The position numbers were made by a program, and so were the translations under genes. From Neoroseomonas terrae (GTDB lineage: Bacteria; Pseudomonadota; Alphaproteobacteria; Acetobacterales; Acetobacteraceae), in NCBI RefSeq assembly GCF_018129025.1, contig NZ_JAAEDI010000036.1, forward strand, positions 1-54,057: a DNA stretch of 54,057 nucleotides, in the 5' to 3' direction. Of this stretch, positions 15,690 through 24,506 are shown piece after piece. A model generated the notes under the pieces. That model was not told the DNA's origin and did not search any database. It saw only the letters and a program-made list of their open reading frames with translations. Numbering within the stretch: position 1 is the stretch's first letter; each line of letters begins with the position of its first letter.

Positions 15690-17261
15690 TTATCGCTGGA
15701 TCCACACGTTGGAGAAGCGCGGGATGCGGAAGGGTACGAAGCCCTGCACGTTGGACCGCACCGCCTGCACCTTGGTCAGCGCCCCGAAGGGATAGGCATA
15801 GGCCCGCTCCAGGATCAGCCGCTGCATGTCCGCGAAACCCTGCTGGCGGGCGTCGGCGGTGCGTTCGTTGTTCATCCTGTTCCAGGCCGCCATCACGTCC
15901 GGGTCGTCATTGTTGTCGCGCGGGCGATAGGCGGCGTTGGGCGAGACCAGGAACTGCATCGTCGCCAGCGCGCCTAGCGCCGGCTGCGTGCCCCAGCCCG
16001 TATGGTAGAAATGCCATTCGTCGCTGTTCAGCCGCTGTGACATCTGCACGGAGGTCGGCCAGTCCACGACGCGAAGATTGGCATTGATGCCGACCGCGCG
16101 AAGCTGCTGCTGCATGACCAGCGCCGCATTGTACATCGGCGGGTAGTCGCGGTTGGTCAGCAGGATGATCGGCTCGTTGCGATACCCGGATTCACGCAGC
16201 AGCGCCCGGGCCCGCGCCTGGTCGTTGATGTTGTAGGTCTCGCGCCCGGCATCGGTGTAGCTGGGCTGGTTCGGGAACTGGAAGCCGACATTCAGGCGGT
16301 AATTGCCGTCCGTCGCCGCATCCATGATGTCTTCCATGCCGAGCGCGGCCTGCACCGCGCGGCGGAAGGCGATGTTGTTGGTCGGCGGCGTGGAGGTGTT
16401 CGGCAGCGCGATCTGAATCCACCAGTTCTGCAGCGGCACCAGCGTGATCGCGTTGTTGCGCCGCAGCGTGTCGAGCGACCGCGTTGGCACGTCCTCCACG
16501 GCCTGGAGCGCACCCGTCTCAAGCCCTGCGACACGCGCGGAAGCCTCGGTCACGATGCGGAAGGTGACGGTATCCACGCAGGCCACGCGATACCCGCCGA
16601 AGCCGGTCCGCTGCTCGAAGGCGGTGTTGGGCTTGTAGCCGTCGAAGCGGCCAAGCCGCGCATGGCTGCCCGGGGTGAATTCCAGCAGCCGGAACGGCCC
16701 GGTGCCGACGGTCCGCAGCTGCTGCCGCTCGTCATTCTCGTGCTCCGACGGGATGATGACGATGGGCACCGAGAAGCTGGACAGCGCCTCGATGAAGGTC
16801 GGCTGCGCCTGCTTCATGCGGATGATGAAGGTGTGCGGGTCCGGCGTTTCCCAGCTCGCGACGTTGTCGAGCGTGCTGCGCTGCAACCCGATCCGGTTGT
16901 AGCGGTTGAAGGAAGCCGCGACATCCGCCGACGTCATCGGCTTCCCGTTGTGGAAGGTGATGCCCTGCCGCAGACGGAATGTGTAGGTCATCCCGTCGCC
17001 CGATTCCTCCATGCTCTCGGCGAGCTCGAGGATGGGCGCGTTGTTCTCGTCGCGCGTCATCAGCGATTCGTAGATGTTCATCGCGATGTTGCGGGTCGAG
17101 ATGGTGTTGGACGTCATCTGGTCCAACGAATTCACATTGGCTTCCTGGCCGAACACGATGTCGCCACCGCGCGACGGACATTCGAACGGCGCCGCCTGCG
17201 CCGCCATTGGCAGGCCGAGGCCCACCGCCAGGATCGAGTACGCAAGATGAGAGCGCTTCAT
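15690..17261 (-). CDS. family 5 extracellular solute-binding protein of a peptide/amide-type ABC importer
   Basis: This 523-residue protein has a signal peptide (MKRSHLAYSILAVGLGLPMAAQA, cleavage near residue 23) and the family-5 pattern: the EANVNSLDQM start, the YESLMTRDENNAPILELAESM region, FRLRQGITFHNGKPMTSADV and VGTGPFRL. It would capture the substrate in the periplasm and deliver it to the DppBC-like permeases. Family 5 proteins bind peptides, nickel, glutathione and many other ligands, so the ligand cannot be read from sequence. It lies 86 bases downstream of an N,N-dimethylformamidase-like gene, hinting at an amide or N-acyl ligand. Confidence 0.92.
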   Translation of the reverse strand: MKRSHLAYSILAVGLGLPMAAQAAPFECPSRGGDIVFGQEANVNSLDQMTSNTISTRNIAMNIYESLMTRDENNAPILELAESMEESGDGMTYTFRLRQGITFHNGKPMTSADVAASFNRYNRIGLQRSTLDNVASWETPDPHTFIIRMKQAQPTFIEALSSFSVPIVIIPSEHENDERQQLRTVGTGPFRLLEFTPGSHARLGRFDGYKPNTAFEQRTGFGGYRVACVDTVTFRIVTEASARVAGLETGALQAVEDVPTRSLDTLRRNNAITLVPLQNWWIQIALPNTSTPPTNNIAFRRAVQAALGMEDIMDAATDGNYRLNVGFQFPNQPSYTDAGRETYNINDQARARALLRESGYRNEPIILLTNRDYPPMYNAALVMQQQLRAVGINANLRVVDWPTSVQMSQRLNSDEWHFYHTGWGTQPALGALATMQFLVSPNAAYRPRDNNDDPDVMAAWNRMNNERTADARQQGFADMQRLILERAYAYPFGALTKVQAVRSNVQGFVPFRIPRFSNVWIQR

Positions 17262-17347
17262 GAGCCCAATCTCCCGAAGTACCGCGGTGCCACCCGATTT
17301 TCACGAAGCGTCCGACGCGCGACGCGGCATGTCAACGGGGATGATGA

Positions 17348-19519
17348 TCAGGGCATCGAGAAACGCGACAGCACGTTCTCCATGATGCGGCTGACATCGC
17401 CCTGGAAAGCGCCCTCCTGCCACAGGCTGCCGCACCAGGTGATCGATCCCGTGGCGAAGACGGCGCCACCGCCGGGGGTACTGAAGTGCACGATCTCGGC
17501 GCGCTTCAGCGCATCGGGGCTCTCGCCGGTGACGGTCGAAAGATGCGACAGCAGCTCCTCCGGCACGGTCACGAAGGATGCCGGCGGATCTTCCGATCGC
17601 GCGAGGACCGCGGTGTTTGCCGGCGTACCCAAGGCGAAATCCGCACGGTCCAGTTCGAATCCCGCCGCACCCCCGCCCGACAGGCCATAGTCGCCGAACA
17701 CCTCGCTTTCGATGCCCTCGAAGATCCAGGCGTGCTGCGGGTCGTGCGCCTCGGGCCGGAGGCGGTAATGCGTGCCCTCGAACTTGCCCTGGCCGGAGAA
17801 CCCGACGCCACCCAGCATCTGCGGCGGCCGCCGACTGCGACGCCATAGCCCCCCGTAGGCGCCGTCGGTCTGGTGCCAGTATTCGCCGGGCTCGGCCGCC
17901 CAGGCGCGGATGCCACCCTCCGACCGGCGCAGTTCCATCATCCCCGGCAGCGTCTGCGTCACCGCGATGCGCCAGTAGAAGCCATTGCCCCCCAGATACA
18001 TCAGCCGCCCCGGCCCCCGATGCGCGTAGTCCATCAGCGCATCCAGCGTCTGGAGCGTGTGGTACTCGGGATGCGACCCCGTCAGCACGACGCGATAGGG
18101 CTTCAGCAGATCGACGCCTTCCTCGTGCAGGTCCTCATCGGTGATCACGTCGAAGGCGATGCCCTTGGCTTCCAGCCAGGCGAGCAGATGCGTATCCGCC
18201 GGATAGTGCCGCAGCCCCGACCCGCGGGCATCGTCGAAGGTCAGGAAACCCGGCCGCATCGTCAGGATCGGCCGCAGCCGCGAGGAAAACGCGAAGCCGC
18301 TGCCATCAGGGTGCTTGTTGTAGGTGGACCGCCCATAGACGGGGAAATCATCCGGATTATGCGGGTAGGCGCCCCAGGCGGCGACGCGCGCCTTGTATGC
18401 GGCATCGGCATTCCCGCGCGCGTGATTGGCATAGGCCTGATAGGTGAAGGTGGAGGCCAGGAAGGCCACCGGCGCCCGTGCGCTGCCCTTGGGGGGCAAG
18501 ACATAGAGCGGCAGCCAGTCCTCCCCGCCCGCGCAGGTCAGATGCAGCGCATAGGCGCCGCTCGGCAGGTCCTCCGGCACCGTGAAATGGAAGTCCGCCT
18601 GCCAGCCGCAATCGCCAAGGTCGTCCGCGTGGAAGTGGATGGCGGCGTAGTCCTCCGGCGCATGCCGCCAGCACATCTCGCGTCCCGACCAGCGCGCGCC
18701 CACCATGGCGCGGGTCGGCACATTCACCAGATACCCGTCGCAATGCTGGCCGCCGATGTCGAGGATGCGCTGTGTCGGCGTGTCGCGCGCGAAATCCCAG
18801 CCGGCGACCGGCGCCAGTTCAGCCAGCGTCGCTCCCGGCTGCGGAAAGCTGTCGCGATACCCCTCCAGCAGCGCAGGGTCCTCGATCTTCGCCGTCAGGT
18901 GCCGGCCGCCGGCCGCATCCGCCGCAATGACAAGCCGCCCGCCACCGGGCGGCAGGCGAAGGCCCGGCATCACCGCCGTCGCGACGCTCTCCGCCCCACC
19001 ATCCAACGCCACCATGCCAACCGTGACGCGGCCCGACCCCGCGTCCGCACTGAGCCACAGCCGATGCCACGCACGCAGCGCCGGTGTTTGCGGCGTCGCG
19101 ACAACGCCATCCGCCACGGTGCCGGTCACGCCGGCCGGACCGATCGACAGCCTCGCGGCGACGCCGTCCGCGACCTCCGCGATCACCACCGCCTCCTCCT
19201 GCGGCAGCGCGCCCAGCCACATCAGCGCCGTCCAGGTGAGCGGCCCCGGCCCGCGCCGCGGCGCGCGCGGTACCACCGCATGCGACCCGAGCCGGATCTC
19301 CTGCCGCCGCCCAGCGAAGGTGATGTCGAAGCGATGCGACAGATCCTCGAAGCGCAACCCTGGCCCGGCCGGGTTAGGATCGCCCGAGATCACCCGCACC
19401 AGCCTCGCCCGCGCCTCCCCGCCATCCCGCACGCTGACATGGGCGGCGAAATGCTCGCCGGGCCGGTGCGAGAAGCGGTCGAGATAGCCGGTGATCGGAA
19501 GTTCTGCGGGCGGCGGCAT
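17348..19519 (-). CDS. N,N-dimethylformamidase large-subunit-like protein
   Basis: This 723-residue protein resembles the beta (large) subunit of bacterial N,N-dimethylformamidase, which hydrolyses DMF to dimethylamine and formate. Residues about 85-210 look like a lectin-like beta-sandwich; the C-terminal half holds STFTYQAYANHARGN (355-369), GRSTYNKHPDG (396-406), and GSHPEYH (481-487). Y360, Y400 and E485 are candidates for the Tyr/Tyr/Glu iron site known in this family; I could not align them to a structure. The ATG at 19519 has GAGGAG seven bases upstream and is preferred over an earlier in-frame ATG. No small-subunit gene is adjacent. It is the first gene of the importer operon. Confidence 0.75.
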   Translation of the reverse strand: MPPPAELPITGYLDRFSHRPGEHFAAHVSVRDGGEARARLVRVISGDPNPAGPGLRFEDLSHRFDITFAGRRQEIRLGSHAVVPRAPRRGPGPLTWTALMWLGALPQEEAVVIAEVADGVAARLSIGPAGVTGTVADGVVATPQTPALRAWHRLWLSADAGSGRVTVGMVALDGGAESVATAVMPGLRLPPGGGRLVIAADAAGGRHLTAKIEDPALLEGYRDSFPQPGATLAELAPVAGWDFARDTPTQRILDIGGQHCDGYLVNVPTRAMVGARWSGREMCWRHAPEDYAAIHFHADDLGDCGWQADFHFTVPEDLPSGAYALHLTCAGGEDWLPLYVLPPKGSARAPVAFLASTFTYQAYANHARGNADAAYKARVAAWGAYPHNPDDFPVYGRSTYNKHPDGSGFAFSSRLRPILTMRPGFLTFDDARGSGLRHYPADTHLLAWLEAKGIAFDVITDEDLHEEGVDLLKPYRVVLTGSHPEYHTLQTLDALMDYAHRGPGRLMYLGGNGFYWRIAVTQTLPGMMELRRSEGGIRAWAAEPGEYWHQTDGAYGGLWRRSRRPPQMLGGVGFSGQGKFEGTHYRLRPEAHDPQHAWIFEGIESEVFGDYGLSGGGAAGFELDRADFALGTPANTAVLARSEDPPASFVTVPEELLSHLSTVTGESPDALKRAEIVHFSTPGGGAVFATGSITWCGSLWQEGAFQGDVSRIMENVLSRFSMP

Positions 19520-19633
19520 GCAGGGCTCCTCGACAGGGAACGCTACGAAGCCTCCGATGCGCACGGCAGCGCGTCAATCCGTCTGGCGGCCGCGGCGCGA
19601 ACGTGCCAGCCTTTCCAGCGCAGGAGGGCCATC

Positions 19634-20398
19634 ATGTCCAACGTGATCCGCAACCTCACCGACAGCCGCGCCGAGGAACGCGAATGGGCGCTGCGCTGTG
19701 ACATGGCAGCCGTGTTTCGCATCGGGGCGCGGCTCGGCTGGAACGAGCATATCGGCAACCACAATTCGCTGATGCTGCCCGACAGCGAGGAGCCACTCTT
19801 TCTCATCAATCCGCGCGGCTACCTGTTCCAGGAACTGCGCGCGTCGGACCTGATCGTCTGCAACCTCGACGGTAAGGTGCTGCGTGGCAACGGCGAGCTT
19901 CGCAAGGTCGCCTTCCACATCCATTGCCGCATCCACCTGGCGAACCCCAAGGCGACCTGCGTCGTTCACGTCCATCCGCGCTGGCTCACGGCGCTGTCGA
20001 TGATCGAGGGCGCGGAATTCTCGCTGTCCCACCACAACTCGCTGCTGCTGAACGACCGCACCGTCTACGACCCCGAAGGCGACGAGCCCGTGCATTCCAA
20101 CGAGGAAGGCGACCGCATTGCGCGGCTGATGGGCGACAAGACCATCATGGTCATGCGCGGCCACGGCGTGACGGTCGTTGGCCCCACCGTGCACGACGCC
20201 TTCGACGAAACCTACATGGCCGAGCGCACCGCTATGTACCAAATGACGGCGATGCAGACCGGCCAGCCGCTGCACAAGCTGCCGGAGAAGCTTCGCCGCA
20301 ACCACACCGGCGCCTGGGGCGAGAAGCTCGATGCGCGGCTGCACCTCGATGCCTGGCGCCGGGTGCTCGACCGGGAGGAGCCCGACTACAGGACCTGA
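19634..20398 (+). CDS. class II aldolase/adducin-family protein
   Basis: This 254-residue protein has the class II aldolase fold. Candidate zinc ligands are H112 and H114 in VVHVHPRW and H177 in MRGHGVTVVG. The N-terminal WNEHIGNHNSLML and the INPRGYLFQELRASDLI region are typical. Family members cleave or decarboxylate sugar phosphates and hydroxy acids; this subtype has no clear substrate. The ATG follows AGGAGGGCC by 4 bases. It is divergent from the dimethylformamidase-like gene (114-base gap, where both promoters must lie) and its last 13 bases overlap the convergent MFS gene. Confidence 0.85.
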   Translation: MSNVIRNLTDSRAEEREWALRCDMAAVFRIGARLGWNEHIGNHNSLMLPDSEEPLFLINPRGYLFQELRASDLIVCNLDGKVLRGNGELRKVAFHIHCRIHLANPKATCVVHVHPRWLTALSMIEGAEFSLSHHNSLLLNDRTVYDPEGDEPVHSNEEGDRIARLMGDKTIMVMRGHGVTVVGPTVHDAFDETYMAERTAMYQMTAMQTGQPLHKLPEKLRRNHTGAWGEKLDARLHLDAWRRVLDREEPDYRT

Positions 20399-21543
20399 CG
20401 GCGCCCTGTCAGCGCCAACATCGCCGCGACGAGCGCGACCGCCAGCGCGAAGGGACCGAAAGCGCCGAAGCCGATCTCTGCCATGATCCAGCCGCCGATG
20501 GACGCCGCGCCGAGCCAGCCGAGGCTCGCCGCCGTCACGTTCAGCCCGAGCACCGTGCCCCGCACCTCATCCGGCACGTTGGCCAGCGCGGCCATCAGGC
20601 TCGGCCGCGACATCGCGCCGAAGGTCGCATAGGCGAAGCCGAGCGCCGTCGTCTCCCACAGTCCGGGGGTCCAGCCGAACAGGATCAATGCCGCACTGCC
20701 CGAGGCGACCATGGTCAGGGCAAAGGTGCGCAGCCGGTCCGCGAGCCTATCCGCCGCCTGCCCACCCAGGATGGTGCCGAGGATATTGCCCAGCGCCATG
20801 ATGCCGAGCGGGATGGCGACACCCGCCGGCGTCAGCCCGTAGATCGTCTGCAGGAATGTCGCGTAGTAGACGACCGTCAGCCCGTAGCAGACGCGTTCCG
20901 CCACACCCATCCAGAGCAGCCGCATCACCGGCCCGGTCATCGCACCGCGCATGCTGACCTGCTTTGCCGCGGCGGCGGCACCCTGGGCCGGCCGCAACGT
21001 GGTCGCGAACAGCCCCAGCGCGGCCAGCAGCGCTACCCCGGCGACCACTTGGTTCACTCCACGCCAGCCGATCGAGGTTCCGATCCAGGCCGCCACCGGC
21101 ACGCCCACCAGCAGTGCGAAGGACTGCCCCGCCATCACCCAGCCCAGCGCGCGCCCCCGTTGCCGGTCCACCGTGCGCGCCGAAGCCTCCGCCATGATCA
21201 CGCCGGTGAAGGCGCCGGCGCAGGCGCCCGCCGCCGTCGCTGCCAGGGCGACCTCGACGAAGCTGCCCGCCAGCGACAGCCATACCAGCCCGGCCGCGAG
21301 GCCGATCGGCCCGCCGATCATCAGCGGCCGCCGTCCCCAGCGATCCGACGCCGCCCCCGCGACAACCGACGCGACCCCCCAGGCGATCGAGGTCGCCGCC
21401 ATGAGGTTCGCGACCATCGCCAGGCTGACCGAAAGGTCCCGCGACATGTCGATCAGGAACGGCGCGCGCGTTGTGCCCGAGGAGGACGCGGCGAACATGC
21501 CGAGGCACGCCGCCGCCAGCAGCGCCCAGGGCATCGGCGGCAT
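20386..21543 (-). CDS. MFS transporter
   Basis: This 385-residue major facilitator protein has about 12 hydrophobic segments. The loop 2-3 motif appears as ASDRWGRRPLMIGG (near 65-78), the standard MFS signature, and a related AADRLADRLR lies in the second half. The gene starts 11 bases after the dienelactone hydrolase gene on the same strand, so the two are likely cotranscribed. The substrate cannot be inferred; the neighbouring hydrolase suggests an ester, lactone or organic acid. Its 3' end overlaps the aldolase gene tail to tail. Confidence 0.88.
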   Translation of the reverse strand: MPPMPWALLAAACLGMFAASSSGTTRAPFLIDMSRDLSVSLAMVANLMAATSIAWGVASVVAGAASDRWGRRPLMIGGPIGLAAGLVWLSLAGSFVEVALAATAAGACAGAFTGVIMAEASARTVDRQRGRALGWVMAGQSFALLVGVPVAAWIGTSIGWRGVNQVVAGVALLAALGLFATTLRPAQGAAAAAKQVSMRGAMTGPVMRLLWMGVAERVCYGLTVVYYATFLQTIYGLTPAGVAIPLGIMALGNILGTILGGQAADRLADRLRTFALTMVASGSAALILFGWTPGLWETTALGFAYATFGAMSRPSLMAALANVPDEVRGTVLGLNVTAASLGWLGAASIGGWIMAEIGFGAFGPFALAVALVAAMLALTGRRQVL

Positions 21544-21554
21544 GGGGGGCGACC

Positions 21555-22295
21555 TCAGCCCAGCCGCCGGCGATACAGCGCGATCAGCCTTTCCCAGTGC
21601 CGTTCCGCCGCCGGCCTGTCGTAGCAGTGACGCTGCGGGAAGGCGAAGCCGTGATGCACGGCCGGGTGGACTTCGAGCTGGCCCGCGGCGCCGGATGCCT
21701 CGAACAGCTTGCGCAGCTCCTCGACCATAGGCAGCGGCGCCAGCTCGTCATGCTCGGCGCAGGAGATGTAGAGCTCGGCCCGGCCACGCCCCAGCGTCAG
21801 ATGCGGGCTCTCCTCTGCCTCGCTGACCAGCCAGGTGCCATAGAAGGACGCCGCCGCGGCGACGCGCCCCGGATAGCGCGCGGCAGCGGCGAGCGCGTAG
21901 GGTCCGCTCATGCAGTACCCGTGCACGCCGATCGGGCCGGCTGCCGCGATGCCGCTGCGGTCCAGATGAGCGATCATGTCGGCAACGTCCTCCATCACCG
22001 GCGGGATCGTCATCTTCGTGCGGATGGCTCGCATGCGGTCGCGTTCCGGGTCGCCCATCACCAGCACGCCCGGGCCGAACTTCGTATCCCGCCCCGTGCG
22101 GTAATACAGGTTCGGCAGCAGCACGCAGTAGCCGGCGGTAGCGAGCCGCCGTGCCATGTCGTGCAGCTCCTCCCGGATGCCGGGCGCGTCCATCAGCATC
22201 AGGACCGCGGGATGCAGCCCGTCGCGTTCAGGCCGGACGATGAAGGTCTCCATCGCGCCGCCGCGCGTCGGAATGTCCTCGATGACCTCGATCAT
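21555..22295 (-). CDS. dienelactone hydrolase-family protein
   Basis: This 246-residue alpha/beta hydrolase has the DLH-type cysteine nucleophile C128 in GVHGYCMSGPYA, a candidate Asp183 in SCAEHDE and a His in VHHGFAFP (214-215). DLH enzymes hydrolyse dienelactone or related esters in ring-cleavage pathways; many relatives have broader esterase roles. The ATG at 22295 is chosen because GGAGGAAG lies 6 bases upstream; an upstream in-frame extension of 37 codons is Arg/Pro/Ser-rich and not family-like. It probably forms an operon with the MFS gene that follows. Confidence 0.87.
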   Translation of the reverse strand: MIEVIEDIPTRGGAMETFIVRPERDGLHPAVLMLMDAPGIREELHDMARRLATAGYCVLLPNLYYRTGRDTKFGPGVLVMGDPERDRMRAIRTKMTIPPVMEDVADMIAHLDRSGIAAAGPIGVHGYCMSGPYALAAAARYPGRVAAAASFYGTWLVSEAEESPHLTLGRGRAELYISCAEHDELAPLPMVEELRKLFEASGAAGQLEVHPAVHHGFAFPQRHCYDRPAAERHWERLIALYRRRLG

Positions 22296-22391
22296 GCCGC
22301 TTCCTCCGCCTGGCGGGCGGGAGGCTAGCCCCCGGCTGGACGGATGGCGATGGGCAGGGGACAGTCGCGCCCCCAAGGAAGGGAATGCCGC

Positions 22392-22985
22392 ATGAAGATC
22401 ACCCATTCGCCCGCCAGCCCCTATGTCCGGAAGTGCCTGGCGCTCGCCATCAAGCGCGGCGTCGATAGCCAGATCGAGATGTGGAAGATCGGCGCCGCCT
22501 CACCCGAAGTCGCCGCGCTGAACCCGCTGTCGAAGATCCCGACCTTCGTCACCGATGACGGCCAGGCGCTCTACGACAGCCCCGTCGTCTGCGAATACAT
22601 CGACAGCCTGGGCGACGCGCCGCCGACCATCCCGCCCGCCGGCCCGGCACGCTGGAAGGCGCTGACGCTGGCCGCGCTCGGCGACGGCATCCTCGACGCG
22701 ACGCAGCCGCGCCGCCGGGAAGCCGCCCTGCCGCTGGACGACGGCCGCAAGGAATACATCGCCATCCAGCAGGGGAAGGTGGCGCGCGCACTCGACGCGC
22801 TGGAGAAGGAGACGCTCGGCGACCTCGAGACGATCGGCGAGATCACCGTTGCCTGCGCGCTCGGCTATCTCGACTTTCGCTACCCGCACGAGCCCTGGCG
22901 GCCGGGGCACCCGAAGCTGACCGCGTGGTACGAGCGCGTGGTGGCACTCCCGCCGATGGCGCGGACGATGCCGCCGGCGGGGTGA
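22392..22985 (+). CDS. glutathione S-transferase family protein
   Basis: This 197-residue protein has an N-terminal thioredoxin-like domain with SPASPYVRKC near residues 6-15, the cis-proline region LSKIPTFVTDDG and the glutathione-binding YDSPVVCEYID, followed by an all-helical C-terminal domain with TIGEITVACALGYLDFRY. The length is normal for GST-like proteins. GGAAGG lies about 11 bases upstream of the ATG at 22392. It is divergent from the dienelactone hydrolase gene (96-base gap). Its stop lies 12 bases before the first composite hairpin repeat. Confidence 0.9.
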   Translation: MKITHSPASPYVRKCLALAIKRGVDSQIEMWKIGAASPEVAALNPLSKIPTFVTDDGQALYDSPVVCEYIDSLGDAPPTIPPAGPARWKALTLAALGDGILDATQPRRREAALPLDDGRKEYIAIQQGKVARALDALEKETLGDLETIGEITVACALGYLDFRYPHEPWRPGHPKLTAWYERVVALPPMARTMPPAG

Positions 22986-22997
22986 GGGCGGTTGCTG

Positions 22998-23286
22998 CCG
23001 GAGCGGGGCTTTGCCCCTCTCCGGACCTCTCCCCACCAAAGGCCGAAGGGCCTTTGGAAACCTCGACCTGGTACCTGGCGGTACTGGCGCTCCCGCGTTG
23101 CGTCGGCGCGCTTTCGGCGCCAGCTAGAACGCCCTTCGCTCCGCCGCCCAGGAAACCCGGGCCATGGGGCACAAGAGCAGACATTGCGCTCTCGGCTCAA
23201 CGGCCGCGCCCGACGCCAGGTGAAGGTTTCCAAAGGCCCTTCGGCCTTTGGCGGGGAGAGCCCGAGAGGGGCGGCGCCCCTCTCGG
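22998..23286. repeat. composite hairpin repeat, copy A, with inverted ends (MITE-like)
   Basis: Two arms of about 72 bases face each other as inverted copies. The left arm has hairpin 1 at 22998-23024 (CCGGAG...CTCCGG), a C-rich spacer, then hairpin 2 at 23036-23057 (CCAAAGG...CCTTTGG) and AAACCTCGACCTGG. The right arm repeats this on the other strand: hairpin 2 at 23230-23251 and hairpin 1 at 23262-23286. The 150-base centre has no gene. The element fills the gap between two convergent genes (stops at 22985 and 23306), leaving 12 and 19 bases. No transposase is present. It could act as a bidirectional terminator. Confidence 0.85.
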
Positions 23287-23305
23287 TCCCGTCTCGATCA
23301 GCGCA

Positions 23306-24043
23306 TCACGCCGCTGGCGCTACCGACAGCCCGCGCACCTTGTGCTTCTCGATCAGCCGCGCGACCAGCCCTGACGCCTTCGCTTCCTCGACGAAGTCGC
23401 GCAGGAACGCCGCACCGGCTTCGTTCGCCCGCCCCGTCCCGATCGCCTGCTGCACGGCGCTGAACTGGCCATCCAGGATGCGCGCCCCCGGCAGCGCCTC
23501 GACGTCCTTCAGCAACCGCGGCCGCAGCCCGGCGAGGGCTTCCAGCTTCTCCCCGGTGAACAGCGTCAGCGCGCCGTCCAGCCCTTCGGCCCGCAGCAGC
23601 GTCGCCTGTTTGATGTTGCGCTCCAGCCAGAGGTCGTAGGCTGCGCGAGCCGTGCTCGCGATGCGCACGCCGGGCCGGTCGACCTCGGCGATGGAGCTGA
23701 TGGTGGACCCTGCCGGCACGAGGTAGGTCGCCTCGATCTCGGTATAGGCCGCGGTGAAGGCGATCTTTTCCGCGCGCTGGGGTTCCGCGCCGATAAGCCC
23801 GATATCCCACGCATCCGTGCCGGCCGCGTCTGCCAGCAGCCCGGGTGAGGAATAGGGCACGAGCCGCAGCGACACGCCGAGCCGTTCCGCCACCGCGCGC
23901 GCCATGTCCGGCGCCACGCCCTGCGGGCTGCCATGCTCGTCGCGCCCGGTGACGAGCAGGAAGTTGCTGAGGTTGATGCCCGCGCGCAGCATCCCGCGCG
24001 GGGCCAGTTGGGCGATGATCTCGGGCGACATAGGCGATTCCAT
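23306..24043 (-). CDS. family 3-type substrate-binding domain protein without a signal peptide
   Basis: This 245-residue protein matches the periplasmic amino-acid-binding (SBP_bac_3) fold: RGMLRAGINLSNFLL, then GVAPDMARAVAERLGVSLRLVPY, DIGLIGAEPQRAEKIAFTAAY and RPGVRIASTARAAYDLWL. No hydrophobic signal peptide precedes the domain, whether the start is ATG 24043 or ATG 24031; upstream in-frame sequence is unlike a signal. So it may be a cytoplasmic binding protein, or its export differs. No ABC permease or ATPase is adjacent. The start is uncertain by 4 codons. Confidence 0.75.
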   Translation of the reverse strand: MESPMSPEIIAQLAPRGMLRAGINLSNFLLVTGRDEHGSPQGVAPDMARAVAERLGVSLRLVPYSSPGLLADAAGTDAWDIGLIGAEPQRAEKIAFTAAYTEIEATYLVPAGSTISSIAEVDRPGVRIASTARAAYDLWLERNIKQATLLRAEGLDGALTLFTGEKLEALAGLRPRLLKDVEALPGARILDGQFSAVQQAIGTGRANEAGAAFLRDFVEEAKASGLVARLIEKHKVRGLSVAPAA

Positions 24044-24175
24044 TTCCGTTCGCCGCAGTAGAAGGCGCAGGCGCGCGGACGGCAAGCCGGCCACCGCCGC
24101 CTGTGACAGCCTGTGGCGCGCATGCAATCCTTCATCCCATCGGCGCAACGGCCGAGCCAAGGAAGGAAACCCTGC

Positions 24176-24502
24176 ATGATCCACGAGCTGCGCGTCTATC
24201 GCTGCGTGCCCGGCCGGCTGCCGGCGCTGTTGAAGCGCTTCGACACCATCACGCTGAAGATCTGGGAGCGCCACGGCATCCGCCAAGCCGGTTTCTGGAC
24301 GACGATCGTCGGCGAGTCGAGCCAGGATCTGTTCTACCTCCTCGAATGGAACTCCATGGCTGAGCGCGAGCAGAAGTGGACGGCCTTCCAGAGTGACCCG
24401 GAATGGATCGCGAAGCGCGCCGAGACCGAGAAGGACGGCGCTATCGTCGCCAATGTGACGAACGCCTTCCTGCAGCCGACCGCCTTCTCCTCCGTGAAGT
24501 AG
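24176..24502 (+). CDS. NIPSNAP family protein
   Basis: This 108-residue protein starts IHELRVYRCVPGRLPALLKRF, the ferredoxin-like dimeric alpha/beta-barrel start of NIPSNAP proteins, and includes GFWTTIVGESSQDLFYLLEW and a WTAFQSDPEW block. The ATG at 24176 is preceded by AAGGAAGG. Biochemical function is not known for the bacterial family. The next gene (VOC) begins 4 bases after its stop, so the two are probably cotranscribed. Confidence 0.85.
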   Translation: MIHELRVYRCVPGRLPALLKRFDTITLKIWERHGIRQAGFWTTIVGESSQDLFYLLEWNSMAEREQKWTAFQSDPEWIAKRAETEKDGAIVANVTNAFLQPTAFSSVK

Positions 24503-24506
24503 CAAC

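Noticed and set aside
22986..23305. A protein-coding reading of the composite repeat region
   Set aside because: All frames that cross it differ between strands and lack motifs; the region is explained by mirrored hairpins.
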